Shown: positions 33,645 to 41,611 of the stretch, in pieces
How positions within the stretch are numbered: position 1 is the stretch's first letter
Layout: every line of letters starts with the position of its first letter
NCBI RefSeq assembly: GCF_000225505.1
Contig: NZ_BACI01000120.1
Location: 62,001-126,000 of the forward strand
Direction: 5' to 3'
DNA from: Gordonia alkanivorans NBRC 16433
GTDB lineage: Bacteria > Actinomycetota > Actinomycetes > Mycobacteriales > Mycobacteriaceae
Length of the DNA stretch: 64,000 nt
Translations under genes and position numbers: made by a program
Notes under the pieces: generated by a model
The model's database searches: none
What the model saw: the letters and a program-made list of their open reading frames with translations, nothing else
What the model was told of the DNA's origin: nothing

Positions 33645-35480
33645 ATGACAACAAGCGATGTCACGGACCTCCGCCTCGCTGCCGAGGGCGGAGGAGCGGC
33701 ACTCGACCAGGTGTTCCTGATGTCCGCAGCAGCCGGAGTGGTGTCCATCGGACTGCTCTGGATTGGCTACCTGCATCGCACGCACAAGATCACGTGGCTG
33801 ACCACCCTCGCCGAGTGGGCCGCGCGCCGCGTCAACCGGCCACCGTGGGCGGCCCTGCCGATCTTCCTGTTCACCAGCACCATCATCTGCGCCCTGTTCG
33901 GCTTCCTCTGGGACGTCAGCCTGCACATCGGTGACGGCCGCGACGAGGGACCGCTCGCCAACCCGGCGCACTACTTCATCCTGGTCGGCCTGTTCCTGCT
34001 GTTCATCTCCGGCATGCTGTCGGTCTTCCTGCCCTTCGAGAAGCCCGGACGCTCCGCGATCAGGATCACCCGCAACTGGTACGCACCGGTCGGCGGAATC
34101 CTGTTGGCAGGCTGCGGCTTCTACGCCCTGCTGGGCTTCCCGCTGGACGACGTCTGGCATCGCATCTTCGGTCAGGACGTCACGCTCTGGGGTCCGACCC
34201 ACCTGATGCTGATCGGCGGTGCAGGACTGTCCCTCATCGCGGTCGTCATCCTCGACCGCGAGGGCAGGGCCGCGATGGGCGCCGACCTCCCGCCGGACGG
34301 ACGAGGACAGTGGATTGTCCGCTGCCTCGCCTTCGGCGGCCTTGTGATCGGCATGTCGGTCTTCCAAATCGAGTACGACTTCGGCGTCGAGCAGTTCCGG
34401 CTCGTGCTGCAGCCGATGATGATCGCCGGTGCCGGCGCATTCGCGCTCGTCGCCGCGCGGATCAGCCTCGGACCGGGCAGTGCGCTCGTCGCCGCGGTGT
34501 TCGCGATCCTGCTGCGCGGTGTGGTCGCGGTCGTCGTCGGGCCCGCGCTCGGTGCGCCGATCAACGTGTTCCCGCTGTACCTCGGCGCGGCCGTGGTCAT
34601 CGAACTGCTCGCGCTGACGCCGCTGTTCAAGCGGCGCGTGCTCTTCGGCGCGGTGGCGGGCCTGGGCGTCGCGACCGTCGGACTCTGGATCGAATCCTGG
34701 TGGATCGCGGCCGCTTACCCGTTCCCGTGGGTGACCGGCATGTGGGGAGAGGCCCTGGCCATGGCCATCCCGGTGGGCGTGGCCGCGGGTCTGTGCGGTG
34801 CCCTGCTCGGCATCGTCTCGGTCGGTGAGCGCCTGCCCCGACGCTGGATCAGCATCACCGCCGTCGTGCTCTCGGTGGTGGTGATCGGCGGTGCCGTCGC
34901 GAACGGTCTGCGCGTCTCCGTGCCGGCGGACATGACCGCACGAGTCGTCCTGACCCCGGCCGGAGCGAACGACGCGGCCGAGCAGAACGTCACGGCCGAG
35001 GTCTTTCTCGACCCGTCGGACGCGATCAGCGGCGACCCGGAGTGGGTGACGCTGATGTCCTGGCAGGGCGGCATCGACAACGATCGCGGCATCGTCATCG
35101 ACCGGCTCGAACGCGTGGGCCCCAACCAGTTCCGGTCCACCGAACCGATGCCGGTGTCGGGATCGTGGAAGACGATCCTCCGTGTGCAGGACGGCACCAC
35201 CATGGCCGGTGTACCGGTGTATCTGCCGGCCGACCCCGCGATCGGCGCGGAGGGGGAACCGGCGCAGCAGACATCGACGAAGCCGTTCGTCGCGGAGATC
35301 TCGATCCTGCAGCGTGAGCGCACCTTCGACTATCCGTCGTGGCTGTTCGGTGCCGCGTCGCTGGTGGTGCTGGTGTGCTCGCTGCTGCTCATCACCGCGC
35401 TGTCGTGGGGAGCCGGTCGGGTCAACTCCCGCGAGACCACCACGGGCGCACGGGAACCCGAATTGGCGCCGCAACGATGA
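33645..35480 (+). CDS. Polytopic membrane protein with extracytoplasmic YtkA-like C-terminal region
   Basis: 611 residues from ATG 33645. About ten to twelve hydrophobic segments occupy residues 20-420. A mainly beta, soluble part follows (about 425-585) with FixH/YtkA-like character: MTARVVLTPAG, then GSWKTILRVQDGTTMAGVPV. A final membrane helix lies near 590 (LVVLVCSLLLITAL). The upstream CATACT box 6 nt before the ATG may give a leaderless transcript. Family and transport substrate are not recognised. It is coupled to the next two membrane-protein genes and divergent from ohrR. Confidence 0.75.
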   Translation: MTTSDVTDLRLAAEGGGAALDQVFLMSAAAGVVSIGLLWIGYLHRTHKITWLTTLAEWAARRVNRPPWAALPIFLFTSTIICALFGFLWDVSLHIGDGRDEGPLANPAHYFILVGLFLLFISGMLSVFLPFEKPGRSAIRITRNWYAPVGGILLAGCGFYALLGFPLDDVWHRIFGQDVTLWGPTHLMLIGGAGLSLIAVVILDREGRAAMGADLPPDGRGQWIVRCLAFGGLVIGMSVFQIEYDFGVEQFRLVLQPMMIAGAGAFALVAARISLGPGSALVAAVFAILLRGVVAVVVGPALGAPINVFPLYLGAAVVIELLALTPLFKRRVLFGAVAGLGVATVGLWIESWWIAAAYPFPWVTGMWGEALAMAIPVGVAAGLCGALLGIVSVGERLPRRWISITAVVLSVVVIGGAVANGLRVSVPADMTARVVLTPAGANDAAEQNVTAEVFLDPSDAISGDPEWVTLMSWQGGIDNDRGIVIDRLERVGPNQFRSTEPMPVSGSWKTILRVQDGTTMAGVPVYLPADPAIGAEGEPAQQTSTKPFVAEISILQRERTFDYPSWLFGAASLVVLVCSLLLITALSWGAGRVNSRETTTGAREPELAPQR

Positions 35481-35731
35481 TCGCCGCCGCACAGGAGATG
35501 ATGGTCCATCACCTCGCCACGCATCCCCTGATCCTGGCGCTGCCCGCGGTGATCCCGGCGTTCATCCTGGTGGGCGTCATCGTCGCGATCGCGATCCACG
35601 ACCGTCGTCGTGGCGACGACGAGGACGCTCCGGACTCCGACGAGCCCACCCACTCCGACGCGGATACCGACCCCACCGTCCCACCGACCCGGAACGAGGC
35701 CGATGACCCCGACCGTGAGGCCGACGTCTGA
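35477..35731 (+). CDS. Small single-span membrane protein
   Basis: 84 residues, ATG 35477 overlapping the previous stop (ATGA). One transmembrane helix (LILALPAVIPAFILVGVIVA, about residues 18-40) is followed by a highly acidic Asp/Glu/Thr/Pro-rich tail of about 40 residues. It is probably an accessory subunit of the complex formed by the two larger neighbours. Its end overlaps the next gene by 29 nt. Confidence 0.65.
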   Translation: MIAAAQEMMVHHLATHPLILALPAVIPAFILVGVIVAIAIHDRRRGDDEDAPDSDEPTHSDADTDPTVPPTRNEADDPDREADV

Positions 35732-37055
35732 CACCCTGCTCGCCCACGGTCTGGGCGGTTCGGAGTACCTGCCGGTCCCGCTGACCGCGGTGCTGATCGG
35801 CGGCGCCTGGGCTCTGACGATCTCCTTCGCGGTGATCGCATTCGCCTGGCGCACACCGCGATACGGTCGATCTGACGCCGGGCGCGAACTGCCGTCGTGG
35901 GTTACGGCCACCGTCGACAATTCCTGGGCTCGCGGCCTGATCGCCGGTGCCGCCCTGGTACTTACCCTGTGGCTGGTGCTTGCCGCGTTCGGCCCGGACA
36001 CCGACGAGAACCCGCTTCCCGGAGCGTTCTACGTGCTGTTGTGGGTCGGGATGACGGTGCTGTCGGCGCTCATCGGTCCGGTCTGGCGGCTCCTGTCGCC
36101 GATCCGAACGGTGCTGCGCGTCGCGGGCGCCGCCCTCGGCCCGCGGGCTGTCGGCCGGAAGGTCTATCCCCGTCGTCTGGGCTGGTGGCCGGCCGCGTTC
36201 GGCCTGTTCGCCTTCGTCTGGCTGGAACTGGCCTCGCCGGAGCCGGGTTCGGTCTCGGCCGTGCGACTCTGGTTGCTGTGCTATCTCGTGATCACACTCG
36301 CCGGCGGCATCGTCTGTGGACTGCGGTGGACCGACAACGCCGACCCGTTCGCCGTGTACAGCACCGTCGCGTCCCGCCTCGCCCCGTTCGCGAAGAACGC
36401 CGACGGCAAGGTGATCGTGCGGAGTCCGATGAACTCGCTGACCACCCTGCCGGTTCTTCCCGGAACCGTCACCGTCCTGGCGATCCTGCTCGGCTCCACC
36501 GCATTCGACAGCTTCTCGGCAATCCCGCTGTGGCAGGAGTTCGTCGACGAGCGGTCCGACGGTAGCCAGGTGAGCGCGACCCTGCTCTCGACCGCCGGTC
36601 TGCTGGTGTTCGTCGGCGTGGTCGCGGTGACCTTCTGGTCGGCCGCGCGCGCCGTCGGCGGGGTGGGACCCGACCGGCGACGCCGCCTACCCGGTCTGAT
36701 GGCGCACTCACTCATCCCGATCGTGATCGGCTACATCCTCGCCCACTACCTGCAATCACTCGTCGAACAGGGACAGGAAGCTCTTCTGGCCCTGGGCGAT
36801 CCGCTGGGACTGGGATGGAACCTGTTGTGGCTGAGCGACGCCCACCCGGTGTACATCATGTCGGATCACCCGACCGTCACCGTGACACTCAAGGTGCTCT
36901 TCGTGGTCGGCGGCCACATGATGGGCGTCGCGGCGGCCCACGACGCCTCATTGCGGCTCCTCCCCCGCCGACACCAGCTGACGGGCCAGCTCACGATGAT
37001 GGTGACGATGGTCTGCTACACCTTCCTCGGGCTGTACCTGCTGTTCGGCGGGTAG
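35703..37055 (+). CDS. Polytopic membrane protein, third gene of an unknown membrane operon
   Basis: 450 residues from ATG 35703, with GAGG close upstream and the first 29 nt inside the preceding gene. About ten hydrophobic segments are visible. A conserved-looking cytosolic loop (GRKVYPRRLGWWPAAF) lies near residue 155, and His-containing segments (IGYILAHYLQSL; VVGGHMMGVAAAHDASL) occur late in the protein. His residues near membrane faces could bind metal or haem, but this is speculation. Family not recognised. The operon 33645-37055 is compact and should encode one membrane complex. Confidence 0.7.
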   Translation: MTPTVRPTSDTLLAHGLGGSEYLPVPLTAVLIGGAWALTISFAVIAFAWRTPRYGRSDAGRELPSWVTATVDNSWARGLIAGAALVLTLWLVLAAFGPDTDENPLPGAFYVLLWVGMTVLSALIGPVWRLLSPIRTVLRVAGAALGPRAVGRKVYPRRLGWWPAAFGLFAFVWLELASPEPGSVSAVRLWLLCYLVITLAGGIVCGLRWTDNADPFAVYSTVASRLAPFAKNADGKVIVRSPMNSLTTLPVLPGTVTVLAILLGSTAFDSFSAIPLWQEFVDERSDGSQVSATLLSTAGLLVFVGVVAVTFWSAARAVGGVGPDRRRRLPGLMAHSLIPIVIGYILAHYLQSLVEQGQEALLALGDPLGLGWNLLWLSDAHPVYIMSDHPTVTVTLKVLFVVGGHMMGVAAAHDASLRLLPRRHQLTGQLTMMVTMVCYTFLGLYLLFGG

Positions 37056-37078
37056 ATCCGGCCCCGGCTGGCGAACAG

Positions 37079-37693
37079 CTATAGACCGAGAGAGCCGAGG
37101 TCGAGCGACCCGAAGTCCAGCGAACCGTTCGAGCTGCGACACCCGTCGACGACCAGATTCTGCGGTGTCGGTAGACGATCAGCGGTCTGAGGTCCGGTCT
37201 TGATCCGGAACCAGATCGTCTTCGTTCCGTCCGACGAGGGTTCGGGCGCGCCGGTCACCGTCTTGAGGTCGATCGTCCGCTCGGTGACGAAACCGTCGGG
37301 TTGGGCGTTCCGATTGTACGGATTGCCATTCCCCCAACTCGGAACTCCCGGAGCGAGACCCGAGGTCAACGCCGGTGAATCGCCGACCCACCGCGCAATC
37401 GGCCATGGGATACCCGACACCTCACGCCACGGAGCGGACATCTCGGCCGGAATGCTCGTCGCGTTCACCATGGCCGGGTCATTCTCCTGCTCGAACCACC
37501 AGTCCGGCTGGAAATAAGTGGAATTCGTGTAGTTGGTGATCTTGATGGTAGCCGTACAGTCTCCGTTGGAGACCCCTTGCAGTGTCAGTCCGCCCGGAGC
37601 CGCGGATGCTGTTCCGGCACCGGTGATTCCACCGGCCGCCACGCCCGTCGCCAGCACAGCCGCGCACAGGGCGCGCATCGATGATTTCCTCAT
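37079..37693 (-). CDS. Secreted protein of unknown function
   Basis: 204 residues from ATG 37693, with GGGAGG 5 nt upstream. A Sec signal peptide is clear: MRKSSMRALCAAVLATGVAA, with a likely cleavage after TASA (about residue 35). The mature part is beta-rich (GDCTATIKITNYTNSTYFQP) and has two cysteines positioned to form a disulfide. It ends in a short repetitive GSLDFGSLDLGSLGL tail. This looks like a cell-wall-associated or carbohydrate-binding-like secreted protein; no family named. It converges with the membrane operon, 23 nt between stops. Confidence 0.75.
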   Translation of the reverse strand: MRKSSMRALCAAVLATGVAAGGITGAGTASAAPGGLTLQGVSNGDCTATIKITNYTNSTYFQPDWWFEQENDPAMVNATSIPAEMSAPWREVSGIPWPIARWVGDSPALTSGLAPGVPSWGNGNPYNRNAQPDGFVTERTIDLKTVTGAPEPSSDGTKTIWFRIKTGPQTADRLPTPQNLVVDGCRSSNGSLDFGSLDLGSLGL

Positions 37694-37907
37694 GAGCCCT
37701 CCCGAAAGGCGCAGGCACGTTTGTCGGTTTTGATCCCCCTGCGCCGACGTCACCGTAAGTCGAAAGGGAAGCGACACGTGCGGTGTTCAGCGAATACGTC
37801 TGATCAAGGGACAATGTCCGAGTCGCTTGATGTCGAGGACATCTCGGTTCCCTCACGAAGCAGTCACTCCGAGTTCACTTCTGTGCACAGACGGTCACTC
37901 TCGACCC
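37694..37907. promoter_or_regulatory. Divergent promoter region between two secreted-protein genes
   Basis: 214 nt separate the divergent starts at 37693 (minus) and 37908 (plus). The stretch is locally less G+C-rich than its surroundings and must hold both promoters. I could not identify convincing -10/-35 pairs or operators. Confidence 0.35.
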
Positions 37908-38762
37908 ATGCGTTCATGTCGTCGAAGTAGAACCCTCGCCGTCGCGTTGGGAGCGGTGGCCGGACTGATGGCCGGGGCAACCGCGGTTGCGGTCGCCGAC
38001 GATCCGACCGAGTACGTGGCGCTCGGGGCGTCGTTCTCGGCAGGCGTCGGGATTCCCTCGTCGGTTCCGGGATCGCCGACCGGCTGTGGACGGTCCACCA
38101 ACAACTTCCCGCGTCTGGTCGCCGAGGAGGAGGGCTACCGACTCAAGGACATGAGTTGTGGTGGCGCCCAGACCCGACACCTCACGACGAGCCAAACCGC
38201 CGGCCAACCGCCACAGTTCGACGGCCTGAGCCCGACGACCGATGTCGTCACCATGCAACTCGGTTACAACGACGGCAACGTCTACTCGGGCAGCATCGCC
38301 GACTGTTCACAAACCGCCTCGGGCAGCTCACAACTCGCACCGTGTGAAGCCCGCACTCTCGGTCGGTACTCGGCCGAGATCCAACTGTCGGCCGCGAAGA
38401 TCGCCACCGCCATCGCAGGGATCAAAGACCGAGCCCCAGCCGCGCGGATCCTGGTCGTCGGCTATCCGGCGGTCTACCCGCAACAAGGCAACTGCCCCGG
38501 ACGAAACCCGTTCTCCGCCGAGGACACCGCCTTCCTCGACCGTCTCGAAGTCGAGCTGAACACCATGCTGAAGACTCAGGCCCAGCTGGCCGGCGTCGCG
38601 TTCGTCGACACGTACGGCCCCAGCGTCGGGCACGATTCCTGCAAGTCCCAGTCCACGAGGTGGGCCGAACCGTACACGAATCCCGTTGGCGCACTGCGGC
38701 TGCATCCGAACGCCAAGGGGCATCAGCAGGTTGCGAAAGCGGTACTCGCCGCCCTCGACTGA
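37908..38762 (+). CDS. Secreted SGNH/GDSL-type hydrolase
   Basis: 284 residues from ATG 37908. A signal peptide (RTLAVALGAVAGLMAGATAV) precedes the mature enzyme. SGNH blocks: block I YVALGASFSAGVGI with the nucleophile Ser, block III LGYNDGNV with the Asn, and block V ALRLHPNAKGHQQVA with the catalytic His. Several cysteines suggest disulfides, as in the Streptomyces scabies esterase/Rv0518-like group. It is likely an extracellular esterase or lipase. Its stop is 12 nt from the convergent methyltransferase stop. Confidence 0.88.
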   Translation: MRSCRRSRTLAVALGAVAGLMAGATAVAVADDPTEYVALGASFSAGVGIPSSVPGSPTGCGRSTNNFPRLVAEEEGYRLKDMSCGGAQTRHLTTSQTAGQPPQFDGLSPTTDVVTMQLGYNDGNVYSGSIADCSQTASGSSQLAPCEARTLGRYSAEIQLSAAKIATAIAGIKDRAPAARILVVGYPAVYPQQGNCPGRNPFSAEDTAFLDRLEVELNTMLKTQAQLAGVAFVDTYGPSVGHDSCKSQSTRWAEPYTNPVGALRLHPNAKGHQQVAKAVLAALD

Positions 38763-38774
38763 CCCACGCGCCCG

Positions 38775-39380
38775 CTACCGGCCGGCTCGTCGAGCCCGGA
38801 ACACCATGTCGTGCGTGTGATGACCGCGGCCTGCGGCTTTGCCCCGCTCACGCGTCTCGTCGGTGACGATCTCCCAACCGTCGCCGAGGAGTTCGGCGAA
38901 ACCGCCCGGCTGCACGTAATCGTCCGGCTCGAACCCGTGCGCTCGCACGCCCTCCGGTGCATGCGCGACGACGAGCAGCGAACCTCCCGGGCCGACAGCG
39001 TCGACGAGCTTCCGCGCGACCTCGAGCTCCTCGACGAGGATCGGGAAGTAGTGCAGCGCGACGAGACCGTAATCGGCACCGGGGACTGGATCGACGACGA
39101 GATCGGCGCGTGTCCACGTGATCGGCAGTTCGCCACTGATCTCGCGTGCCCGGTCGAGCGCCACCTGTGAGATGTCGACAGCGGTCACCTCCCAGCCGCG
39201 TTTCGCCAGCCAGCGGGCGTCGGCGCCCTCCCCCGACCCGACGTCGAGCGCGGTGGTCGGCGTCAGGTCGTTCGCCTCGATGATCAGCGCGGGGTTGACG
39301 TCCGCGGTCCACAGCCGCTCGGCATTGCCGTATCGCTCATCCCATTCTGCGGCCCGCTCGTTGTCCATTCGGAGATTCAT
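38775..39380 (-). CDS. SAM-dependent class I methyltransferase
   Basis: 201 residues from ATG 39380 (MNLRMDNERAAEWDERYG); ATG 39368 is equally possible. The SAM motif I is TTALDVGSGEGADARWLAKR near residue 42, with the acidic loop VTAVDISQVALDRARE following. The order of strands fits a class I (UbiE-like, TehB-like) methyltransferase. The Y-G-N-A-E-R-L-W N-terminus resembles TehB/thiopurine-type small-molecule methyltransferases; the substrate is unknown. It is 38 nt downstream of the PatB-like aminotransferase on the same strand. Confidence 0.85.
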   Translation of the reverse strand: MNLRMDNERAAEWDERYGNAERLWTADVNPALIIEANDLTPTTALDVGSGEGADARWLAKRGWEVTAVDISQVALDRAREISGELPITWTRADLVVDPVPGADYGLVALHYFPILVEELEVARKLVDAVGPGGSLLVVAHAPEGVRAHGFEPDDYVQPGGFAELLGDGWEIVTDETRERGKAAGRGHHTHDMVFRARRAGR

Positions 39381-39418
39381 AGCAGTTGGCCGCGGCAGCA
39401 GGCGCGGTTTCGTCGCTA

Positions 39419-40579
39419 TCAGTCGGGCGGGTTGTCGACGACGCGCGCGATCCGTCGGATCGCCTCGGTCAGCACCTCCGGCGAACACGCGACGTTCAAC
39501 CGCGCGAAGCCGTTGCCCTGCGAACCGAACGCGGGCCCGTAGTGCAGCGCGACGCGGCCGTGTTCGAGGATCGGGAGGCCCGGGTTATCGCCGAGCCCGG
39601 CGTCGCGGAAGTCGAGCCACGACAGGTACGACGCACTCGGTCGGGTATAGACGACACCCGGAAGATGCTTTGCCAGAAGGTGATCCAGCAGATCGAGACT
39701 CTCGCCGATTACCTCGAGGATGGCGTCGAGCCACTCGTCGCCGTGAGCGAAGGCGGCCTCGGTCGCGGCGCGGCCGAGGATGGAGGTGCGGTACTGCACC
39801 TCGTCGGGCTGACGTGCGACGATCGCCCGGGTCGCATCGGAGGTGGCGACCATCAGCGCACACTTGGCGCCGGCGAGGTTGAACGCCTTGCTGGCCGAAT
39901 GCGCAGCGATGCCCACCTCGCGCGCGGCGTCGCTCACCGCGAGGAACGGGACGAATCCCACCCCGGGATGGACCAGCGGCGCGTGGATCTCGTCGCTCAC
40001 GACGGTCGCACCGTACGACGCCGCGAGCTCGGCCAGCCGCGCGAGATCGGATGCGTCGTGGACCAGACCCACCGGATTGTGCGGGTGACACAACAAGACT
40101 GCCCGCGCACCCGCCTTCAGCGCTGTCTCGATGCCGTCGAGGTCCATCCGCCACCCCGGGTCGTCGAGCAGCGGCACCTCCACGACGGTTCCGCCGGCCT
40201 CCGGGATGAGCTCGAAGAACGGTGGATACACCGGCGGCATCAGGATGACACCGTCGCCCGGACGTATCGCCGTCCGCAACGACTCGACGATCACGACGCT
40301 CACGTCGGTGGTCAGCGTGACGTCGTCGGCGCTCAGCTGCCAGTCCCACCGCCGCTCGGCGAAACCTGCGAAAGCCGTTCCCACACCGCCCGAGTCGCCG
40401 GCGTAACCGACATCGGACGCCCGGATGCGGTCGATCATCGCCTCCGCGACCACCGGTGCGAGCTGGTAGTCCATCTCCGCGATGAACAGTGGCAGGACGT
40501 CGTCGGGGTGGGTCGACCACTTCGAGCTGGTGCGGCGTCGGAGTTCATCGAGGGACGGAGCGGCGGGCCTGGGTGTCAC
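39419..40579 (-). CDS. MalY/PatB family PLP-dependent aminotransferase / C-S lyase
   Basis: 386 residues from GTG 40579; upstream in-frame codons fall in an interspersed repeat, so the start must be here. The PLP lysine is in AAHSASKAFNLAGAKCAL near residue 230. LPLFIAEMDYQLAP near the N-terminus and LLCHPHNPVGLVHD near 165 are MalY/PatB signatures. The family includes cystathionine beta-lyases releasing homocysteine, ammonia and pyruvate, and broader C-S lyases. It is followed by a methyltransferase gene on the same strand. Confidence 0.9.
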   Translation of the reverse strand: MTPRPAAPSLDELRRRTSSKWSTHPDDVLPLFIAEMDYQLAPVVAEAMIDRIRASDVGYAGDSGGVGTAFAGFAERRWDWQLSADDVTLTTDVSVVIVESLRTAIRPGDGVILMPPVYPPFFELIPEAGGTVVEVPLLDDPGWRMDLDGIETALKAGARAVLLCHPHNPVGLVHDASDLARLAELAASYGATVVSDEIHAPLVHPGVGFVPFLAVSDAAREVGIAAHSASKAFNLAGAKCALMVATSDATRAIVARQPDEVQYRTSILGRAATEAAFAHGDEWLDAILEVIGESLDLLDHLLAKHLPGVVYTRPSASYLSWLDFRDAGLGDNPGLPILEHGRVALHYGPAFGSQGNGFARLNVACSPEVLTEAIRRIARVVDNPPD

Positions 40580-40595
40580 AGGCTCTTTGGTACCA

Positions 40596-40684
40596 CCCTT
40601 CGAGACGACCCTCCGCAAGCTCCGGGCCTCCTCAGGGAGCAGAAGACACGTCAGCCCCCCAAGCTCCGGGCCTCCTCAGGGAGC
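40596..40684. repeat. Interspersed hairpin repeat, copies 2 and 3 in tandem
   Basis: A 24-nt unit beginning AAGCTCCGGGCCTCCTCAGG occurs exactly twice (40617-40640 and 40661-40684). The first copy is preceded by CCCTTCGAGACGACC, resembling the start of the copy at 3925. Each unit has GCTCC/GGAGC arms around CTCAG. It lies between the divergent PatB-like and LLM genes. Confidence 0.75.
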
Positions 40685-40696
40685 GCGGGACCATAA

Positions 40697-40721
40697 GACG
40701 TCGACGTCGACGTCGACGTCG
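40697..40721. repeat. Simple tandem GACGTC hexamers
   Basis: Four consecutive GACGTC units followed by G, in the promoter gap of the LLM oxidoreductase gene, directly beside the interspersed repeat. Each unit is itself palindromic. Slippage-prone in principle. Confidence 0.7.
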
Positions 40722-40742
40722 TAACCAGGCAGACTGGTCGCC

Positions 40743-41534
40743 ATGGCCTTTCCTCTTCGTATCGGTGTCCAGATCCAGCCCCAGCACGCCCCCGAGTACG
40801 GCCTGATCCGGGACGCGGTCCGTCGCGCCGAGGATGCGGGCGTCGACGTCGCCTTCAACTGGGACCACTTCTACCCCCTCTACGGTGCTCCGGAGGGTGA
40901 ACATTTCGAGTGCTGGACGATGCTCGGTGCGTGGGCGGAACAGACGTCGCGGGTGGAGATCGGCGCGCTGGTGACCTGCAACTCCTACCGCAATCCGGAG
41001 TTGCTCGCCGACATGGCCCGCACCGTCGACCACATCAGCGGCGGCCGTCTGATCCTCGGTGTCGGCGCCGGCTGGTTCCAGAAGGACTACGACGAGTACG
41101 GCTATGAGTTCGGCACCGTCGGCTCGCGCCTCAACGACTTCGGGGCGGCACTGCCGCGCATCAAGTCGCGTCTGGGCAAGCTGAACCCCGCACCCACCCG
41201 CGACATCCCGATCCTCGTCGGCGGCAGCGGCGAGAAGAAGACGTTGCGCTACATCGCCGAGCATGCCGACGCCTGGCACGGCTTCAACGACGTCGAGCAG
41301 TACCGCCACAAGTCGAAGGTCCTCGCCGAGCACTGCGCCGCGGTAGGACGCGATCCGGAGACCATCGAACGGTCGTCGGCGGTGCAGTTCGACGGCGACG
41401 TCGACGCCATGCTCCGCGGTGCCGACTCGCTGGCCGATGAGGGCATCAGTCTGCTCACCGTCGGCGTGACGGGCCCCGACTACGACCTCACCGCCGTCGA
41501 GGCCCTGTGCCGGTGGCGCGACGCTCGACTCTGA
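40743..41534 (+). CDS. LLM-class F420-dependent oxidoreductase
   Basis: 263 residues from ATG 40743. It has the luciferase-like monooxygenase TIM-barrel signature. RIGVQIQPQHAPEYGLIRDA opens strand 1, FNWDHFYPLYG gives the WDH/xDH motif, and GRLILGVGAGWFQKDYDEYG is the cofactor-phosphate region. DIPILVGGSGEKKTLRYIAE completes the F420-type signature. Short LLM proteins of this kind in mycolata bind F420 and reduce or oxidise unknown substrates. It is monocistronic, with a repeat-rich promoter region. Confidence 0.87.
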   Translation: MAFPLRIGVQIQPQHAPEYGLIRDAVRRAEDAGVDVAFNWDHFYPLYGAPEGEHFECWTMLGAWAEQTSRVEIGALVTCNSYRNPELLADMARTVDHISGGRLILGVGAGWFQKDYDEYGYEFGTVGSRLNDFGAALPRIKSRLGKLNPAPTRDIPILVGGSGEKKTLRYIAEHADAWHGFNDVEQYRHKSKVLAEHCAAVGRDPETIERSSAVQFDGDVDAMLRGADSLADEGISLLTVGVTGPDYDLTAVEALCRWRDARL

Positions 41535-41597
41535 GCACGTGCCGGCACCGATCGAGGTCAAGGACGGACATACACTCACCCGAATGCGGCGGCTGGT

Positions 41598-41611
41598 TAG
41601 ATTTGTGATCA
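41598..41611 (+). promoter_or_regulatory. Putative leaderless promoter -10 for the TPM-domain gene
   Basis: TAGATT (41598-41603), then 7 nt, then ATG 41611; no SD lies in between. This matches the leaderless geometry seen at other genes here. Confidence 0.45.

Noticed and set aside
33216..35492. Antisense open frame of about 760 codons over the ohrR/membrane gene region
   Set aside because: Asp/Arg/Gln-rich shadow; it crosses the ohrR-membrane gene intergenic region and two real genes.
40697..40721. GACGTC hexamers as a CRISPR or origin-type iteron array
   Set aside because: Only four contiguous hexamers without spacers; simple-sequence repeat is sufficient.
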